DNA of 64,000 nt, taken from positions 1 through 64,000 of the forward strand of contig NZ_JADCBK010000064.1 in assembly GCF_020253525.1 (NCBI RefSeq). The letters run 5' to 3'. The position numbers and the translations under genes are program-made. Below the pieces are notes generated by a model. That model was not told the origin of the DNA, did not search any database, and saw only the letters and a list, made by a program, of their open reading frames with translations. This stretch comes from Aquidulcibacter sp. GTDB lineage: Bacteria; Pseudomonadota; Alphaproteobacteria; Caulobacterales; Aquidulcibacteraceae. This document shows positions 1 to 8,651 of the stretch, one piece after another; position 1 is the stretch's first letter, and the number at the start of each line of letters is the position of its first letter.

Positions 1-138
1 GGCGCACGGTTTGCGTCGTATTCGGGCCAGTCCGTTAATCTGGCCCACTTCATTGACGCGCTCTTAGCGCCCCGGCCCCTCTTTATGGTGCACCCTCGCA
101 AGGCTTTTCTTGGCGGGGCTAAAGGTGTTGGGGGAACA

Positions 139-161
139 CCCCTCTCCCCCTGGGAGAGGGG
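139..161. repeat. CCCTCTCCC-type extragenic palindrome
   Basis: CCCCTCTCCC, three bases, then GGGAGAGGGG form a perfect 10-bp stem. Elements of this kind are scattered between genes in many proteobacterial genomes. The downstream stretch (gctcttcgctcacgcttcgg) has the look of the same repeat family. There is no T-run, so it is not an obvious intrinsic terminator. Confidence 0.6.
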
Positions 162-260
162 AGCTCCCACAAGGTCCCCGCTCTTCGCTCACGCTTCGGC
201 GGGGATGACATCGATGAAATAGAGAATTGATCTGGAAGCGCTTTGGTGCCCATTCTGGTC

Positions 261-298
261 ACCCATTTTGGTGAAACAGGGTTTCCACCAAAATGGGT
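261..298. repeat. Long perfect inverted repeat (13-bp arms)
   Basis: ACCCATTTTGGTG and CACCAAAATGGGT are perfectly inverted around a 12-base centre. The centre can extend the stem (gtgaaac/gtttccac) with one bulged base. No T-tract follows on either strand, so terminator function is doubtful. It could be a protein-binding site or a mobile palindromic element. Confidence 0.6.
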
Positions 299-372
299 CT
301 AGACAAGAATGCACCTTCCAACCGCTTCTTCTGGCGGGATCGGGCGACTTGACCTGTCAAATCGCCCACAAA

Positions 373-404
373 CCAAAACGGCGACCCCCGAAGGAATCGC
401 CGTT
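373..404 (-). terminator. Rho-independent terminator of pnp
   Basis: On the minus strand AACGGCGA, a 12-base loop and TCGCCGTT form an 8-bp stem that runs into TTGGTTTG. It lies about 25 bases after the pnp stop codon, so it plausibly ends the rpsO-pnp transcript. Confidence 0.7.
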
Positions 405-429
405 AGTAAACCAGGTAAGCCAGAGAGCC

Positions 430-2637
430 TTAGTCGCGACGGCGACGGGGGCGTTCGCTGCGCTCGCGGGGTTGTTCGACCTCTTCAGGCTCCCCACGCT
501 CAGCACGTTCGGCTTTCAGCTTTTCTTCAATGTCTTCGCCCGTAGCTTGGTCGACGACTTTCATCGACAAGCGGGTTTTGCCACGGTCATCAAAGCCCAT
601 CAGCTTCACCTTCACGGTGTCGCCTTCTTTGACGATTTCGCCGACAGTCGCGACCTTGCGGTTAGCAAGTTGCGAGATATGGACGAGGCCGTCTTTGGCA
701 CCGAAGAAGTTCACAAAGGCACCAAATTCCATGACTTTGACGACTTTGCCTTCATAGATTTTGCCGACTTCAGCTTCATCCGTGATGCTCTTCACCCACT
801 TCACAGCGGCATCGATCTTGTCTTGATCGGATGCGGCAACTTTCACGCTGCCATCATCTTCGATCGAGATTTTTGCACCGGTCTTTTCGACGATTTCGCG
901 GATGACCTTGCCACCGGTGCCGATCACTTCACGAATCTTGTCGGTTGGGATCATGAAGGACACGATCTTTGGCGCAAAGGCATTGAGTTCGCCACGGGCA
1001 CCGGTCAAGGACTTGGCCATTTCGCCCAGAATGTGCATCCGGCCAGCATGGGCACGGGTGAGCGCGACCTTCATGATCTCCTCAGTGATGCCGGCTACCT
1101 TAATGTCCATTTGCAGCGAAGTGATGCCATTTTCGGTCCCTGCGACCTTAAAGTCCATGTCACCCAGATGATCTTCATCACCCAGAATGTCGGTCAGAAC
1201 TTCGAAGCTGCCATCATCTTGCAACACAAGACCCATCGCCACACCTGCTACGGGCGCGCTGATTGGGGCGCCTGCATCCATCAGAGCCAAAGAGGCACCG
1301 CAGACCGACGCCATCGAGGACGAGCCGTTGGATTCGGTGATCTCCGACACCAAACGGATGGTGTAAGGGAATTGTTCTGGGGTTGGCAGAACCGCTTGCA
1401 TCGCACGCCAAGCAAGCTTGCCGTGACCAATTTCGCGACGACCCGCGCCACCCATGCGGCCAACTTCGCCCACCGAATAAGGAGGGAAGTTATAATGCAG
1501 CATGAAGCGCTCTTTATAGGTGCCTTCGAGGCTGTCGATGAATTGCTCATCATCGGCAGTACCCAAAGTGGCAACCACGAGAGCCTGGGTTTCGCCGCGG
1601 GTGAACAGGGCCGAGCCGTGTGCACGGGGGAGAACGCCCGCTTCCGATACAATCGCTCGAACCTTGTCGACAGGACGACCATCAATGCGGCGGCCTTCCT
1701 TCACGATGGCGCTGCGCACGATATCGCTTTCGACTTCTTTACAGACCGTCTTGAAGAGCGATGGGTCCATGCCGTCTGGCTTGGTTTCAGAAGCGACCAA
1801 TTCAGCTTCGGCGCGCTTCTTCGCTGCACCAACGGCGTCCTGACGGGCACCCTTGTCGGCGATGCGATAGGCCGCGTCGATTTCGGCACCGATCATGTCC
1901 TTCACAGCCTTATATTCGGCGCTGTGATCTTCGGCTTGGAAGTCCCAAGGATCTTTAGCGGCTTGCTCGGCCAACGAGATGATCAGATCGATCACAGGCT
2001 GCATTTGCTTGTGCGCGAAGGATACCCCGCCCAACACCACTTCTTCGGACAATTCGTAGATTTCCGATTCAACCATCATCACGGCTTCAGCGGTTCCTGC
2101 GACCACCAAATCCATGTCGCTTTCCTTCAGCTGATCGACGGTTGGGTTCAGCACATATTCGCCATTGATATAGCCAACGCGCGCGGCCGAAATCGGGCCC
2201 ATGAAGGGCAGGCCCGACAGAACCAAAGCAGCCGAAGATGCCACCAAGGCGACGATATCGGGATCATTTTCCTGATCGTGCGACAGAGTGGTGACCACAA
2301 CTTGGGTTTCGTTCTTGAAGCCTTTGGCGAACAGAGGACGAATGGGGCGGTCGATCAGGCGGGAAACCAAGGTTTCCTTTTCAGTTGGACGGCCTTCGCG
2401 CTTAAAATAGCCACCGGGAATACGGCCAGCTGCATAGAATTTTTCTTGGTAGTTTACGGTCAAGGGGAAGAAATCGATCCCCGGCTTGGCCGAACGCGCA
2501 CCAACAGCGGTCGCGAGAACTTGTGTGTCGCCATAGGTAGCCAAAACGGCCCCGTCGGCTTGGCGCGCCATGCGGCCAGTTTCCAGTGTCAGCGTACGTC
2601 CGCCCCATTCGAGCGAAACAGTCTTTATGTCAAACAT
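430..2637 (-). CDS. pnp: Polyribonucleotide nucleotidyltransferase (PNPase)
   Basis: PNPase is the phosphorolytic 3'-5' exoribonuclease of the degradosome; it uses phosphate to release nucleoside diphosphates. Two RNase PH-like domains occupy the first roughly 550 residues ([33 protein letters not shown]). A KH domain with the GxxG loop (IGTGGKVI) and an S1 domain ([13 protein letters not shown]) follow, and the tail is Arg-rich. The ORF opens with three consecutive ATGs. The SD (AGAAGGA) abuts the first and sits seven bases from the third, so translation most likely starts at the third ([11 protein letters not shown]), matching alphaproteobacterial orthologues. It is the last gene of the rimP-to-pnp cluster, separated from rpsO by a terminator/attenuator. 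A CCGGC/GCCGG hairpin at about 2721-2736 in the leader could be relevant to the known RNase III/PNPase autoregulation of pnp (inference). The 815-aa plus-strand ORF over it is an antisense shadow. Confidence 0.97.
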   Translation of the reverse strand: MFDIKTVSLEWGGRTLTLETGRMARQADGAVLATYGDTQVLATAVGARSAKPGIDFFPLTVNYQEKFYAAGRIPGGYFKREGRPTEKETLVSRLIDRPIRPLFAKGFKNETQVVVTTLSHDQENDPDIVALVASSAALVLSGLPFMGPISAARVGYINGEYVLNPTVDQLKESDMDLVVAGTAEAVMMVESEIYELSEEVVLGGVSFAHKQMQPVIDLIISLAEQAAKDPWDFQAEDHSAEYKAVKDMIGAEIDAAYRIADKGARQDAVGAAKKRAEAELVASETKPDGMDPSLFKTVCKEVESDIVRSAIVKEGRRIDGRPVDKVRAIVSEAGVLPRAHGSALFTRGETQALVVATLGTADDEQFIDSLEGTYKERFMLHYNFPPYSVGEVGRMGGAGRREIGHGKLAWRAMQAVLPTPEQFPYTIRLVSEITESNGSSSMASVCGASLALMDAGAPISAPVAGVAMGLVLQDDGSFEVLTDILGDEDHLGDMDFKVAGTENGITSLQMDIKVAGITEEIMKVALTRAHAGRMHILGEMAKSLTGARGELNAFAPKIVSFMIPTDKIREVIGTGGKVIREIVEKTGAKISIEDDGSVKVAASDQDKIDAAVKWVKSITDEAEVGKIYEGKVVKVMEFGAFVNFFGAKDGLVHISQLANRKVATVGEIVKEGDTVKVKLMGFDDRGKTRLSMKVVDQATGEDIEEKLKAERAERGEPEEVEQPRERSERPRRRRD

Positions 2638-2811
2638 CATCATTCCTTCTGGCAGATCATGGAGCCTTCCCCATGCTGCCGCCTACAAAACTCAGCCCAG
2701 GCCTTCCTGAACTGAGGGGTCCGGCGTCCTTGCCGGAGAAAGCCCTCGCCCTATGCGGGGGCCATCTTTCATCTTACCCCGATTACCGATTTCGGTTGAG
2801 GGGCAAATAGC

Positions 2812-2839
2812 AAAAGGGCGGCGCATCTCGCACCGCCCT
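2812..2839 (-). terminator. Terminator or attenuator between rpsO and pnp
   Basis: On the minus strand AGGGCGG, an 11-base loop and CCGCCCT form a stem followed by TTTGC. It lies 22 bases after the rpsO stop. In many bacteria a leaky terminator at this position sets the rpsO to pnp transcript ratio. The T-run is short, so read-through is expected. Confidence 0.65.
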
Positions 2840-2860
2840 GATTGATTTTGTCACGACGCC

Positions 2861-3130
2861 TTAGCGACGCAGACCGTGCTTGGTCAAAATGGCCTGATAA
2901 CGTGCCACATCGCGGGACTTCACATAGTCCAGCAAACGGCGACGCAAAGATACCATGGCCAACAGACCGCGACGGGAGTGGTTGTCCTTCTTGTGAGACT
3001 TGAAGTGCTCAGTCAGATTAACAATCCGCTCGGTCAGGATGGCGATTTGGACTTCTGGGCTGCCCGTGTCGTTCGGGGCGAGACCATGTTCTTTCATAAT
3101 TTCGAGCTTACGCTCTGGTGATACCGACAT
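2861..3130 (-). CDS. rpsO: 30S ribosomal protein S15
   Basis: S15 binds the central domain of 16S rRNA early in 30S assembly. The 89-residue product starting MSVSPERK has the usual family length and the conserved stretch [19 protein letters not shown]. The ORF track starts 23 codons upstream, but that extension would overlap the truB end. The start at 3130 has an AAAGGA SD at correct spacing, so it is preferred. It follows truB by 28 bases and precedes pnp. Confidence 0.97.
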   Translation of the reverse strand: MSVSPERKLEIMKEHGLAPNDTGSPEVQIAILTERIVNLTEHFKSHKKDNHSRRGLLAMVSLRRRLLDYVKSRDVARYQAILTKHGLRR

Positions 3131-3158
3131 CGTGGTTTCCTTTGGGTTGGCGGCGGGT

Positions 3159-4121
3159 TCAATCGCGCGCACTGAGTTGAAACACCCGGACCGGCTCAAA
3201 CCGCCCCGCGCGTGCGTCGCCTATAGCCACGGCTTGACCTTGAAGGGTTGCCAATGCTGCCCGGCTCATATCTTCGCCAGAAACAACACGTGGTCTGCGC
3301 TTGGAGCGCAGCTCTTCAACCTGGTGGGGGAGAAGAACAATCCCGCGGCCTTGCCGCAACCTGAAAGCCTCTTCCGCTGTTACGGCCAGCGCCGGGATGT
3401 CGTCCAGCGCGGTCTCAACTGGCAAAAGGCTGTCGGACGCGGCGTCGCTATTGCACACTTCCTGCAGCTTTTCCAGTGTTATTGCTGCGCTCTCATGGAA
3501 TGGGCCGACGGAGGTACGACGCAAAGCACTCACATGGCCCTCCGCGCCAAGCGCTGTTGCGAGGTCACGGGCCAAGGCGCGGACGTAAAAGCCCTTGCCA
3601 CAGCGGCACTCAATCGTGGCGTGATCGGCGTCGGGCACATCGACGAGGCTCGCTTCGATCAGCAAGACGGTCCGTGCCTTGAGCTCAGGCACTTCACCAT
3701 CACGCGCCAGATCATAAGAGCGTTCGCCCGCGACCTTGATGGCGCTATAGATGGGCGGGACTTGCTGGATTTCACCGATGAAGCCTTTCAGAGCCTCTTC
3801 AATCGCCTCTTTGCTGGGCCGCACATCGGAAGTGGCGATGATTTTGCCTTCGCGGTCTTGGGTATCGGTGGATGCACCCCATTCGACCGTAAAGCGATAG
3901 GACTTCTCAGCCTCCATCAGCCAAGCCACCGTCTTGGTCGCCTCGCCGAGCGCAATCGGCAAAATGCCTGTCGCCAAGGGGTCGAGTGTGCCGGCATGGC
4001 CCGCCTTCTTCGCGTCAAATGCCCGCCGGACGCGCGTAACCGCATCGGTGGAGGTTAAGTGCAAGTCCTTATCCAGAACGATCCAGCCATGCACATCTTG
4101 GCCTTTCTTGCGCCGCGACAT
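3159..4121 (-). CDS. truB: tRNA pseudouridine(55) synthase
   Basis: TruB isomerises U55 in the T-loop of tRNAs. The catalytic Asp is D47 in [12 protein letters not shown]. The family motifs [19 protein letters not shown] and the [12 protein letters not shown] stretch follow. The 320-residue length is normal. Its ATG overlaps the rbfA TGA by one base (TGATG), indicating translational coupling inside the nusA-infB-type operon. Confidence 0.96.
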   Translation of the reverse strand: MSRRKKGQDVHGWIVLDKDLHLTSTDAVTRVRRAFDAKKAGHAGTLDPLATGILPIALGEATKTVAWLMEAEKSYRFTVEWGASTDTQDREGKIIATSDVRPSKEAIEEALKGFIGEIQQVPPIYSAIKVAGERSYDLARDGEVPELKARTVLLIEASLVDVPDADHATIECRCGKGFYVRALARDLATALGAEGHVSALRRTSVGPFHESAAITLEKLQEVCNSDAASDSLLPVETALDDIPALAVTAEEAFRLRQGRGIVLLPHQVEELRSKRRPRVVSGEDMSRAALATLQGQAVAIGDARAGRFEPVRVFQLSARD

Positions 4122-4528
4122 CAGGCCTCATCCGCCGGTTTGATCAGATCGGCGCGAACCTTGGGATCGTTGAAAAGATCATTCATCTTCAAGGCCGCGT
4201 CATAGGACGTGTCAGCAATAAAGCGCAGGTCTGGGGTAAATTTGCTTTCCAGCGCCCGCCCACATTCACCGCGTAAGAATTTCGAAGCACGGTTCAGAGC
4301 CTTGGCAATCTCTTCGGCATCTTCAAGGCCAAGGGCCGCCACAAAGACATTGGCATGCTTCAAATCTGGGCTCATGCGGACTTCGCCGACCGTGATGCTT
4401 TTGTCCACCAAGGCAGGGTCGCGAATATCGCCCCGGCGCAGGATTTCGACCAGCACGTGACGAATGTTTTCCCCTGCCCGCAATTGCCGCTGGGTAGGGC
4501 CAGATGAATTATCGAAACGCTTTGCCAT
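4121..4528 (-). CDS. rbfA: 30S ribosome-binding factor RbfA
   Basis: RbfA is a single KH-like domain protein needed for late 30S maturation at the 5' end of 16S rRNA. The 135 residues carry the family pattern [17 protein letters not shown], then [17 protein letters not shown], and a C-terminal [10 protein letters not shown]. It overlaps truB by one base. Its usual upstream partner infB is here about 1.3 kb away behind an accessory insert and a hairpin terminator, so rbfA probably needs its own promoter. I could not pick out a convincing one in 4529-4675, and the SD is weak (GAAAG). Confidence 0.94.
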   Translation of the reverse strand: MAKRFDNSSGPTQRQLRAGENIRHVLVEILRRGDIRDPALVDKSITVGEVRMSPDLKHANVFVAALGLEDAEEIAKALNRASKFLRGECGRALESKFTPDLRFIADTSYDAALKMNDLFNDPKVRADLIKPADEA

Positions 4529-4675
4529 GATTTAACTTTCAAAGCCCATGCTGGGATCGACCAGTCAAAGGCGGTTTATGTCTACTATCCGCTGTTCCAA
4601 TACAGCGCGGGCGACCGAAGTAGCGGCTTGGCCTGCGTGAGGCAAGGGAAACGCTGAGCGGCAAGCCTTGCGCAA

Positions 4676-5002
4676 CTACAAAAACATATCTCCGGGTCCC
4701 TTTACGTCGCCAGAACGCAATCGGTAAGTCTTTGCGCCATCTTCTTTATTCCACCCAATAAACATAGCTTCGGTCAATCCAATGGCCCAGCCAACCAACG
4801 CAAAAGTGTTTTATGCGGATATAAAGGTCCGATGTTCGCCATCAGGGAACTCGATAATCACTTCACCTGTCTCCTCAATGATTGTGACGCCATTAGTAAT
4901 AGTTGTCTCCCGTGGACCAAGGAAGTTGAAGTGAACAGGCGTTTCCTCGATTTCGCCATCGGGAAATTGATGCCGAATGATGTGTGGGCCTAAGCTCTGC
5001 AT
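4676..5002 (-). pseudogene. Small-gene paralogue with an in-frame nonsense codon
   Basis: The ORF track shows only 63 residues (MQSLGPHII to TFISA), ending at TAA (4811-4813). The same frame continues past that stop for 44 codons (NTFALVGWAIGLTEAMF, then SGDVKGPGDMFL) to a TAG at 4676. The combined 327 bp equal exactly the length of the intact neighbour at 5033-5359. Both halves align with it: MxxLGP at the N-terminus, ELVG/ALVG in the middle, PGDxKxPxDMF at the end. The simplest reading is a one-base nonsense mutation in a tandem duplicate. Read-through or a functional short form cannot be excluded. SD GAGG precedes the ATG. Function unknown. Confidence 0.75.
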
Positions 5003-5032
5003 GCTAACCTCATATCGAAGACGCGAACCGGT

Positions 5033-5359
5033 TCACCGAAACATATCGGTGGGCACCTTTATGTCCCCGGGCATATTTCGAAACAGCGTTAAATTATCAA
5101 CCTCACATGTCCTCGATATGTACGCCTCTGCAAACATCATCAAGACCCCGACCAGCTCAATATTGTTTTTACATGAAGCCTTCATCCGGCGCTCGTGGGA
5201 AGCGAAACTGAGCAGGATTTCACCATAATAGGCTAGGCCATCGTCATGCTCAGGCGTGCCTTCTTCTTTGGGGTCATGCAGGAAGATTCTAACCTCGAAG
5301 GTTTCAGTATCACCGCTCTTGTTTTGTAGAGTAAGGGTGTCGGGCCCAAGAGTGATCAT
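5033..5359 (-). CDS. Uncharacterised 108-residue protein, intact member of a tandem family
   Basis: I do not recognise the family with certainty. The product is soluble, acidic in its middle, and has no signal peptide or membrane segment. It starts MITLGPDTLTL, has a predicted beta-rich first half (FEVRIFLHD, YYGEILLSF), a helix (ELVGVLMMFAEAYI) and ends PGDIKVPTDMFR. A one-domain architecture of beta-sheet then helix is common among immunity-like and DUF proteins. The 3' neighbour (nonsense copy) and 5' neighbour (deleted copy) are paralogues, and a frameshifted gene fragment lies upstream. That arrangement suggests a decaying accessory module, possibly toxin-immunity (inference). Base composition is visibly more AT-rich than the flanking ribosomal genes. 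Confidence 0.65.
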   Translation of the reverse strand: MITLGPDTLTLQNKSGDTETFEVRIFLHDPKEEGTPEHDDGLAYYGEILLSFASHERRMKASCKNNIELVGVLMMFAEAYISRTCEVDNLTLFRNMPGDIKVPTDMFR

Positions 5360-5395
5360 TGTCCGTCTCGCTCGCTTTAATTGGATTGGGAAGCG

Positions 5396-5464
5396 TCAAC
5401 GAAACATTTGCCCCGCGCCGTCATCGGAAACGTATGTAAGGATGTGTGGGCTTAAACTCTGCAT
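5396..5464 (-). pseudogene. Internally deleted third copy of the tandem small gene
   Basis: A 22-codon frame reads MQSLSPHILTYV and ends GQMFR then TGA. Its start is nearly identical, at DNA level, to the start of the copy at 5002 (gatgtgtgggc, tctgcatg). Its end (MFR-stop) equals the end of the intact copy. It therefore looks like a paralogue that has lost about 258 bp in frame. An SD (CGAGG) remains. Whether the microprotein is made is unknown. Confidence 0.6.
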
Positions 5465-5476
5465 GTTAGCCTCGAT

Positions 5477-5700
5477 TTAGGCGGAGATGGGCTTGATCTT
5501 CGACTTGTAGCCGCCCGCCCCTTCGGCGCTGGCAAAGAGCCAACCGTAGGTTTTTTTAGGGAATATGCAAAAAGGGCGTCTGGGATTGGCCCGATACTAC
5601 AGCTGCATAGGTGCCGGCCGCGCGTTGTATTCCAACGGCTCCAGCAATCAGCGGCAGTGACGTTCGCGACGCCGCGCGCGTTCCGCAACTCGCCGCGCAC
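5477..5700 (-). pseudogene. Frameshifted gene fragment upstream of the small-gene array
   Basis: One minus-strand frame reads SLPLIAGAVGIQRAAGTYAA and on to QTPFLHIP; another continues YGWLFASAEGAGGYKSKIKP to a TAA at 5477-5479. The two join if one base is gained or lost in a run of seven A residues. There is no good start codon. This fits the 3' remnant of a larger gene whose 5' part is gone. The TAA is 12 bases before the start of the first small-gene copy, a spacing typical of an effector followed by its partner gene. The ORF track's 82-residue ORF here is a different frame and unconvincing. Family not recognised. Confidence 0.4.
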
Positions 5701-5730
5701 TTGCTTTAGGATGTCGAAAAGAATGGCCGC

Positions 5731-5766
5731 TAGCCTCTCAAGCCTTGTTTGGCGTTTGAGAGGCTA
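5731..5766 (-). terminator. Hairpin terminator after infB
   Basis: TAGCCTCTCAA and TTGAGAGGCTA form a perfect 11-bp stem with a 14-base loop, 33 bases after the infB stop. The T-rich tract (ttcttttcg) begins about ten bases later rather than immediately, so it may act as a terminator or as an RNA-stabilising hairpin. It separates infB from the accessory insert and rbfA. Confidence 0.6.
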
Positions 5767-5798
5767 GGTTTCCAATCGTGCGACAAAGAAGCACCGCA

Positions 5799-8489
5799 CT
5801 ACAAACTGCGCTTGATGATCTGCACGTCGAAGCACTCAATCAGATCGCCTTCGCGCAGGTCCTGATAGCCTTCAAATGCCATGCCGCATTCTTGGCCAGC
5901 CGAAACTTCGCTGACTTCGTCCTTAAAGCGCTTCAAGGTAGAGAGCTTGCCTTCGTGAATGACGACATCATCGCGCAGCAAGCGAACACCGCAACCGCGT
6001 TTGATATTGCCTTCATTGATCTTACAGCCAGCAATTTTGCCAACCTTGGTGATGTTGAACACCTGCAAGATTTGGGCATAGCCCAAGAAGGTTTCTTTCC
6101 GCTCTGGCTCCAACATGCCGGAGAGAATGTCTTTCACATCATCCAACAGATTGTAGATGATGGAATAATAACGGATCTCAACGCCTTCATGCTCGGCCAG
6201 ATCGCGCACTTGCTTGGGTGCACGTGTATTGAAGGCAAGAATTGGTGCGCCGGATGACTTGGCCAAAAGCACGTCGCTCTCGGTAATCCCACCAACGGCT
6301 TGGTGGATAACTTTGGCGCGCACTTCCTCGGTCGAGAGTTTCTCGAGCGCGGCGGTAATAGCTTCGGCAGACCCGCCCACATCGGCTTTGACGATAAGGG
6401 GGAATTCCTTGACTTCGGCATCCTTGATGCGGGCCAACATGGCTTCCAGACCCGAACGCGCGGTTTGGCGCACGACGACCTTTTCCCGCTTCATGCGGAT
6501 CCGGTAATCGGTGACTTCGCGGGCACGGGCTTCGCTGTCGACCACAACCACGACATCGCCGGGCTCTGGCGTTCCATCAAGACCTAAGATCTCAACGGGT
6601 TGCGATGGGCCTGCCGATTGCAAGGTTTGGCCACGCTCGTCGGTCAAAGCGCGAACACGGCCCCATTGGGTGCCGGCCACGACCAGATCGCCGCGCTTCA
6701 AGGTCCCACGCTGTACCAGAACGGTCGCGACCGAACCCCGGCCCTTGTCGAGCTTGGCTTCGATGACGGCACCTTCTGCGGCGCGATCTGGATTGGCTTT
6801 CAAGTCCAAAACTTCCGACTGCAGCAGGATGGTTTCCAACAGGGTATCCAGATTTGTGCGCTCTTTTGCCGAGACGGGCACCCACAAGGTGTCGCCACCC
6901 ACGGCCTCCGTCAGAACTTCATATTGCAGAAGCTCGTTCAAGACCTTTTGCGGATTAGCCTCTGGCTTGTCGATTTTGTTGACAGCCACAATGATGGGAA
7001 CGCCAGCGGCTTTGGCGTGATTAATCGCCTCTACCGTTTGTGGCATGACACCATCGTCTGCCGCGACCACCAAAACCACCACGTCTGTAATGCTGGCACC
7101 ACGCGCCCGCATGCTAGAGAAGGCTGCGTGACCTGGCGTATCTAAGAAGGTCACACGCTCGCCATTGGCCAAACGCACCTGATAGGCACCGATATGCTGG
7201 GTAATCCCGCCAGCTTCGCCCTTGACGGTATCGGCAGAGCGGATGGCATCCAAAAGCGAGGTCTTACCATGGTCCACATGGCCCATGATGGTGACAACAG
7301 GTGGACGTGGCAATTGGTTCTCGTCGGTATCAGCTTCACCTTCGAGGCCAATTTCAACGTCTGATTCCGCCACGCGCTTCACGGTGTGACCAAAGTCGGT
7401 GACGATCAATTCGGCGGTATCTGCATCGAGATTATCCGCACCCTTCATCATCTGACCTTGCTTCATCAGATATTTGATGACGTCTGTCAGGCGCTCGGCC
7501 ATCCGGTTGGCCAATTCGGCCACGGTGATGACTTCGGGCACAACGACTTCGCGCACTTGCTTGGTCTGCTCTTGACCCTTCAGCATGCGCAAGCGGCGAT
7601 CGCGTTCTTTTTCACGGGCACGTCGAACTGAAGCCAATGAACGCTGACGATCTGAATCGTCGCCCAAGGCCGATGTAATCGTCAGTTTGCCCGAGCGGCG
7701 CTGCTGCGCACCTTTGGCGCGCGAGACAGGGGGTGCGCGCACGACCGCAACCTTCTGCCGCTTTACCCGGCCACCCAATTCCGACAACAAGTCGCCGTCT
7801 TCGCCTTCTTCGCCAGAAGGGGCTTCGCCAGCATCATCGTCACGGTCGGCACCTAAAGCTTGCGGCTCAGGCTCATAGGCTGGTGCCGCTTCTTCGCGGC
7901 CACGAACAGGGCCGTCATTTTGGATGTTGAGCGCAGCTTGTGCTGCAACGCGGCGGGCTTCGGCGGCCCGCTGCTCTTCTTCTTGCTGACGCTTGCGTTG
8001 CGCTTCTGCTTCGGCGAGCTGACGTTCTTCCTCGGCGCGACGACGATCAGCCTCTTCACGACGCTGGCGCAGTTCAGCTTCGGCCAATTGCTGTTGGCGG
8101 CGGATTTGTTCTTGTTCCCGCGCACGCTCGAGCGCAGCCATGCGGGCTTTCATTTCGCTGTCAGACAGACCCAAAGTCTTGGTGGTACGTGCAGGCGCTT
8201 GACGCGACTCGTCGGATTGAGCCGGTGCCGCAGGCTTTGCGGCGGGCGCTGCGGCCACGGGGGCTGCAGGACGGGAAGGCGGGGTAAAGGCTGGCTTTGG
8301 CACAGATCCAGGTGCGCCGGCGGCAGGTGCTTCGCCAGGGCCGATGGTGCGTTTCTTCTTGACCTCAACCACAACTTGGTTGGTGCGCCCATGCGAAAAG
8401 CTCTGGCGAACGGTGCCAGCGCCCACATTGCGGGAAAGGGTCAGAGGCTTACGCCCCGTTTGGTTTTCGTTGTCGTTACCGTCGCTCAT
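5799..8489 (-). CDS. infB: Translation initiation factor IF-2
   Basis: IF-2 is the GTPase that delivers fMet-tRNA to the 30S subunit and promotes subunit joining. A long, charged, low-complexity N-terminus (Ala/Pro-rich to about residue 100, then a Glu/Arg/Gln coiled-coil stretch to about 188) is followed by the IF2_N domain at about 319-370. The G domain has GHVDHGKT near 405, then [12 protein letters not shown] and SAKE, and domains II-IV complete the protein. The frame opens MSMSDG. The AAGG SD touches the first ATG and is six bases from the second, so the second is preferred (6 bp shorter than the track). It is co-oriented with the ylxR-like gene, 156 bp upstream, in the nusA operon. Confidence 0.97.
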   Translation of the reverse strand: MSDGNDNENQTGRKPLTLSRNVGAGTVRQSFSHGRTNQVVVEVKKKRTIGPGEAPAAGAPGSVPKPAFTPPSRPAAPVAAAPAAKPAAPAQSDESRQAPARTTKTLGLSDSEMKARMAALERAREQEQIRRQQQLAEAELRQRREEADRRRAEEERQLAEAEAQRKRQQEEEQRAAEARRVAAQAALNIQNDGPVRGREEAAPAYEPEPQALGADRDDDAGEAPSGEEGEDGDLLSELGGRVKRQKVAVVRAPPVSRAKGAQQRRSGKLTITSALGDDSDRQRSLASVRRAREKERDRRLRMLKGQEQTKQVREVVVPEVITVAELANRMAERLTDVIKYLMKQGQMMKGADNLDADTAELIVTDFGHTVKRVAESDVEIGLEGEADTDENQLPRPPVVTIMGHVDHGKTSLLDAIRSADTVKGEAGGITQHIGAYQVRLANGERVTFLDTPGHAAFSSMRARGASITDVVVLVVAADDGVMPQTVEAINHAKAAGVPIIVAVNKIDKPEANPQKVLNELLQYEVLTEAVGGDTLWVPVSAKERTNLDTLLETILLQSEVLDLKANPDRAAEGAVIEAKLDKGRGSVATVLVQRGTLKRGDLVVAGTQWGRVRALTDERGQTLQSAGPSQPVEILGLDGTPEPGDVVVVVDSEARAREVTDYRIRMKREKVVVRQTARSGLEAMLARIKDAEVKEFPLIVKADVGGSAEAITAALEKLSTEEVRAKVIHQAVGGITESDVLLAKSSGAPILAFNTRAPKQVRDLAEHEGVEIRYYSIIYNLLDDVKDILSGMLEPERKETFLGYAQILQVFNITKVGKIAGCKINEGNIKRGCGVRLLRDDVVIHEGKLSTLKRFKDEVSEVSAGQECGMAFEGYQDLREGDLIECFDVQIIKRSL

Positions 8490-8651
8490 GCTCATCCTTG
8501 CGCACGCAGTGGCGCGTCGTAAAATTTAAACCGGCCTTTGGCCCCAAAATTAGGTCCAGCAAGCACAAAAACCGCCGTTCGAGCAGGGTTACCGCCCGGG
8601 CGTCCTGTGCCGGTCAAGATCGGCTTCGTCCAGTTCCAAATAGACCTGCCC

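Larger units (their letters stand above)
1..372. other. Left-edge region without a convincing gene
   Basis: No complete gene is visible here. Plus frame 1 stays open from base 1 to a TAG near 222, so the end of a gene lying to the left is possible. However, its second half runs through a palindromic extragenic element, which argues against coding. A minus-strand ATG near base 56 also opens leftward without a Shine-Dalgarno (SD) sequence. A GGGCCAG/CTGGCCC hairpin sits at 24-46. The two larger palindromes are listed separately. Confidence 0.4.

Noticed and set aside
1-222. C-terminal part of a plus-strand gene running in from the left
   Set aside because: The frame is open to 222 but its second half is the palindromic repeat element, so coding cannot be supported from this window.
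268-2715. 815-aa plus-strand ORF, the longest on its strand in this part
   Set aside because: It lies antisense to pnp, whose protein is unmistakable, and its translation has no family motif. It is a codon-bias shadow.
3000-4058. 352-aa plus-strand ORF over truB
   Set aside because: Antisense shadow of truB and rpsO with no recognisable domain.
5452-5700. 82-aa minus ORF MRGELRNARG in the accessory insert
   Set aside because: It has a GTG start without an SD. Its Arg/Ser-rich second half (RRSSPSPPKSRL) looks like an out-of-frame reading. Two other frames in the same DNA look more protein-like and join at the A7 run.
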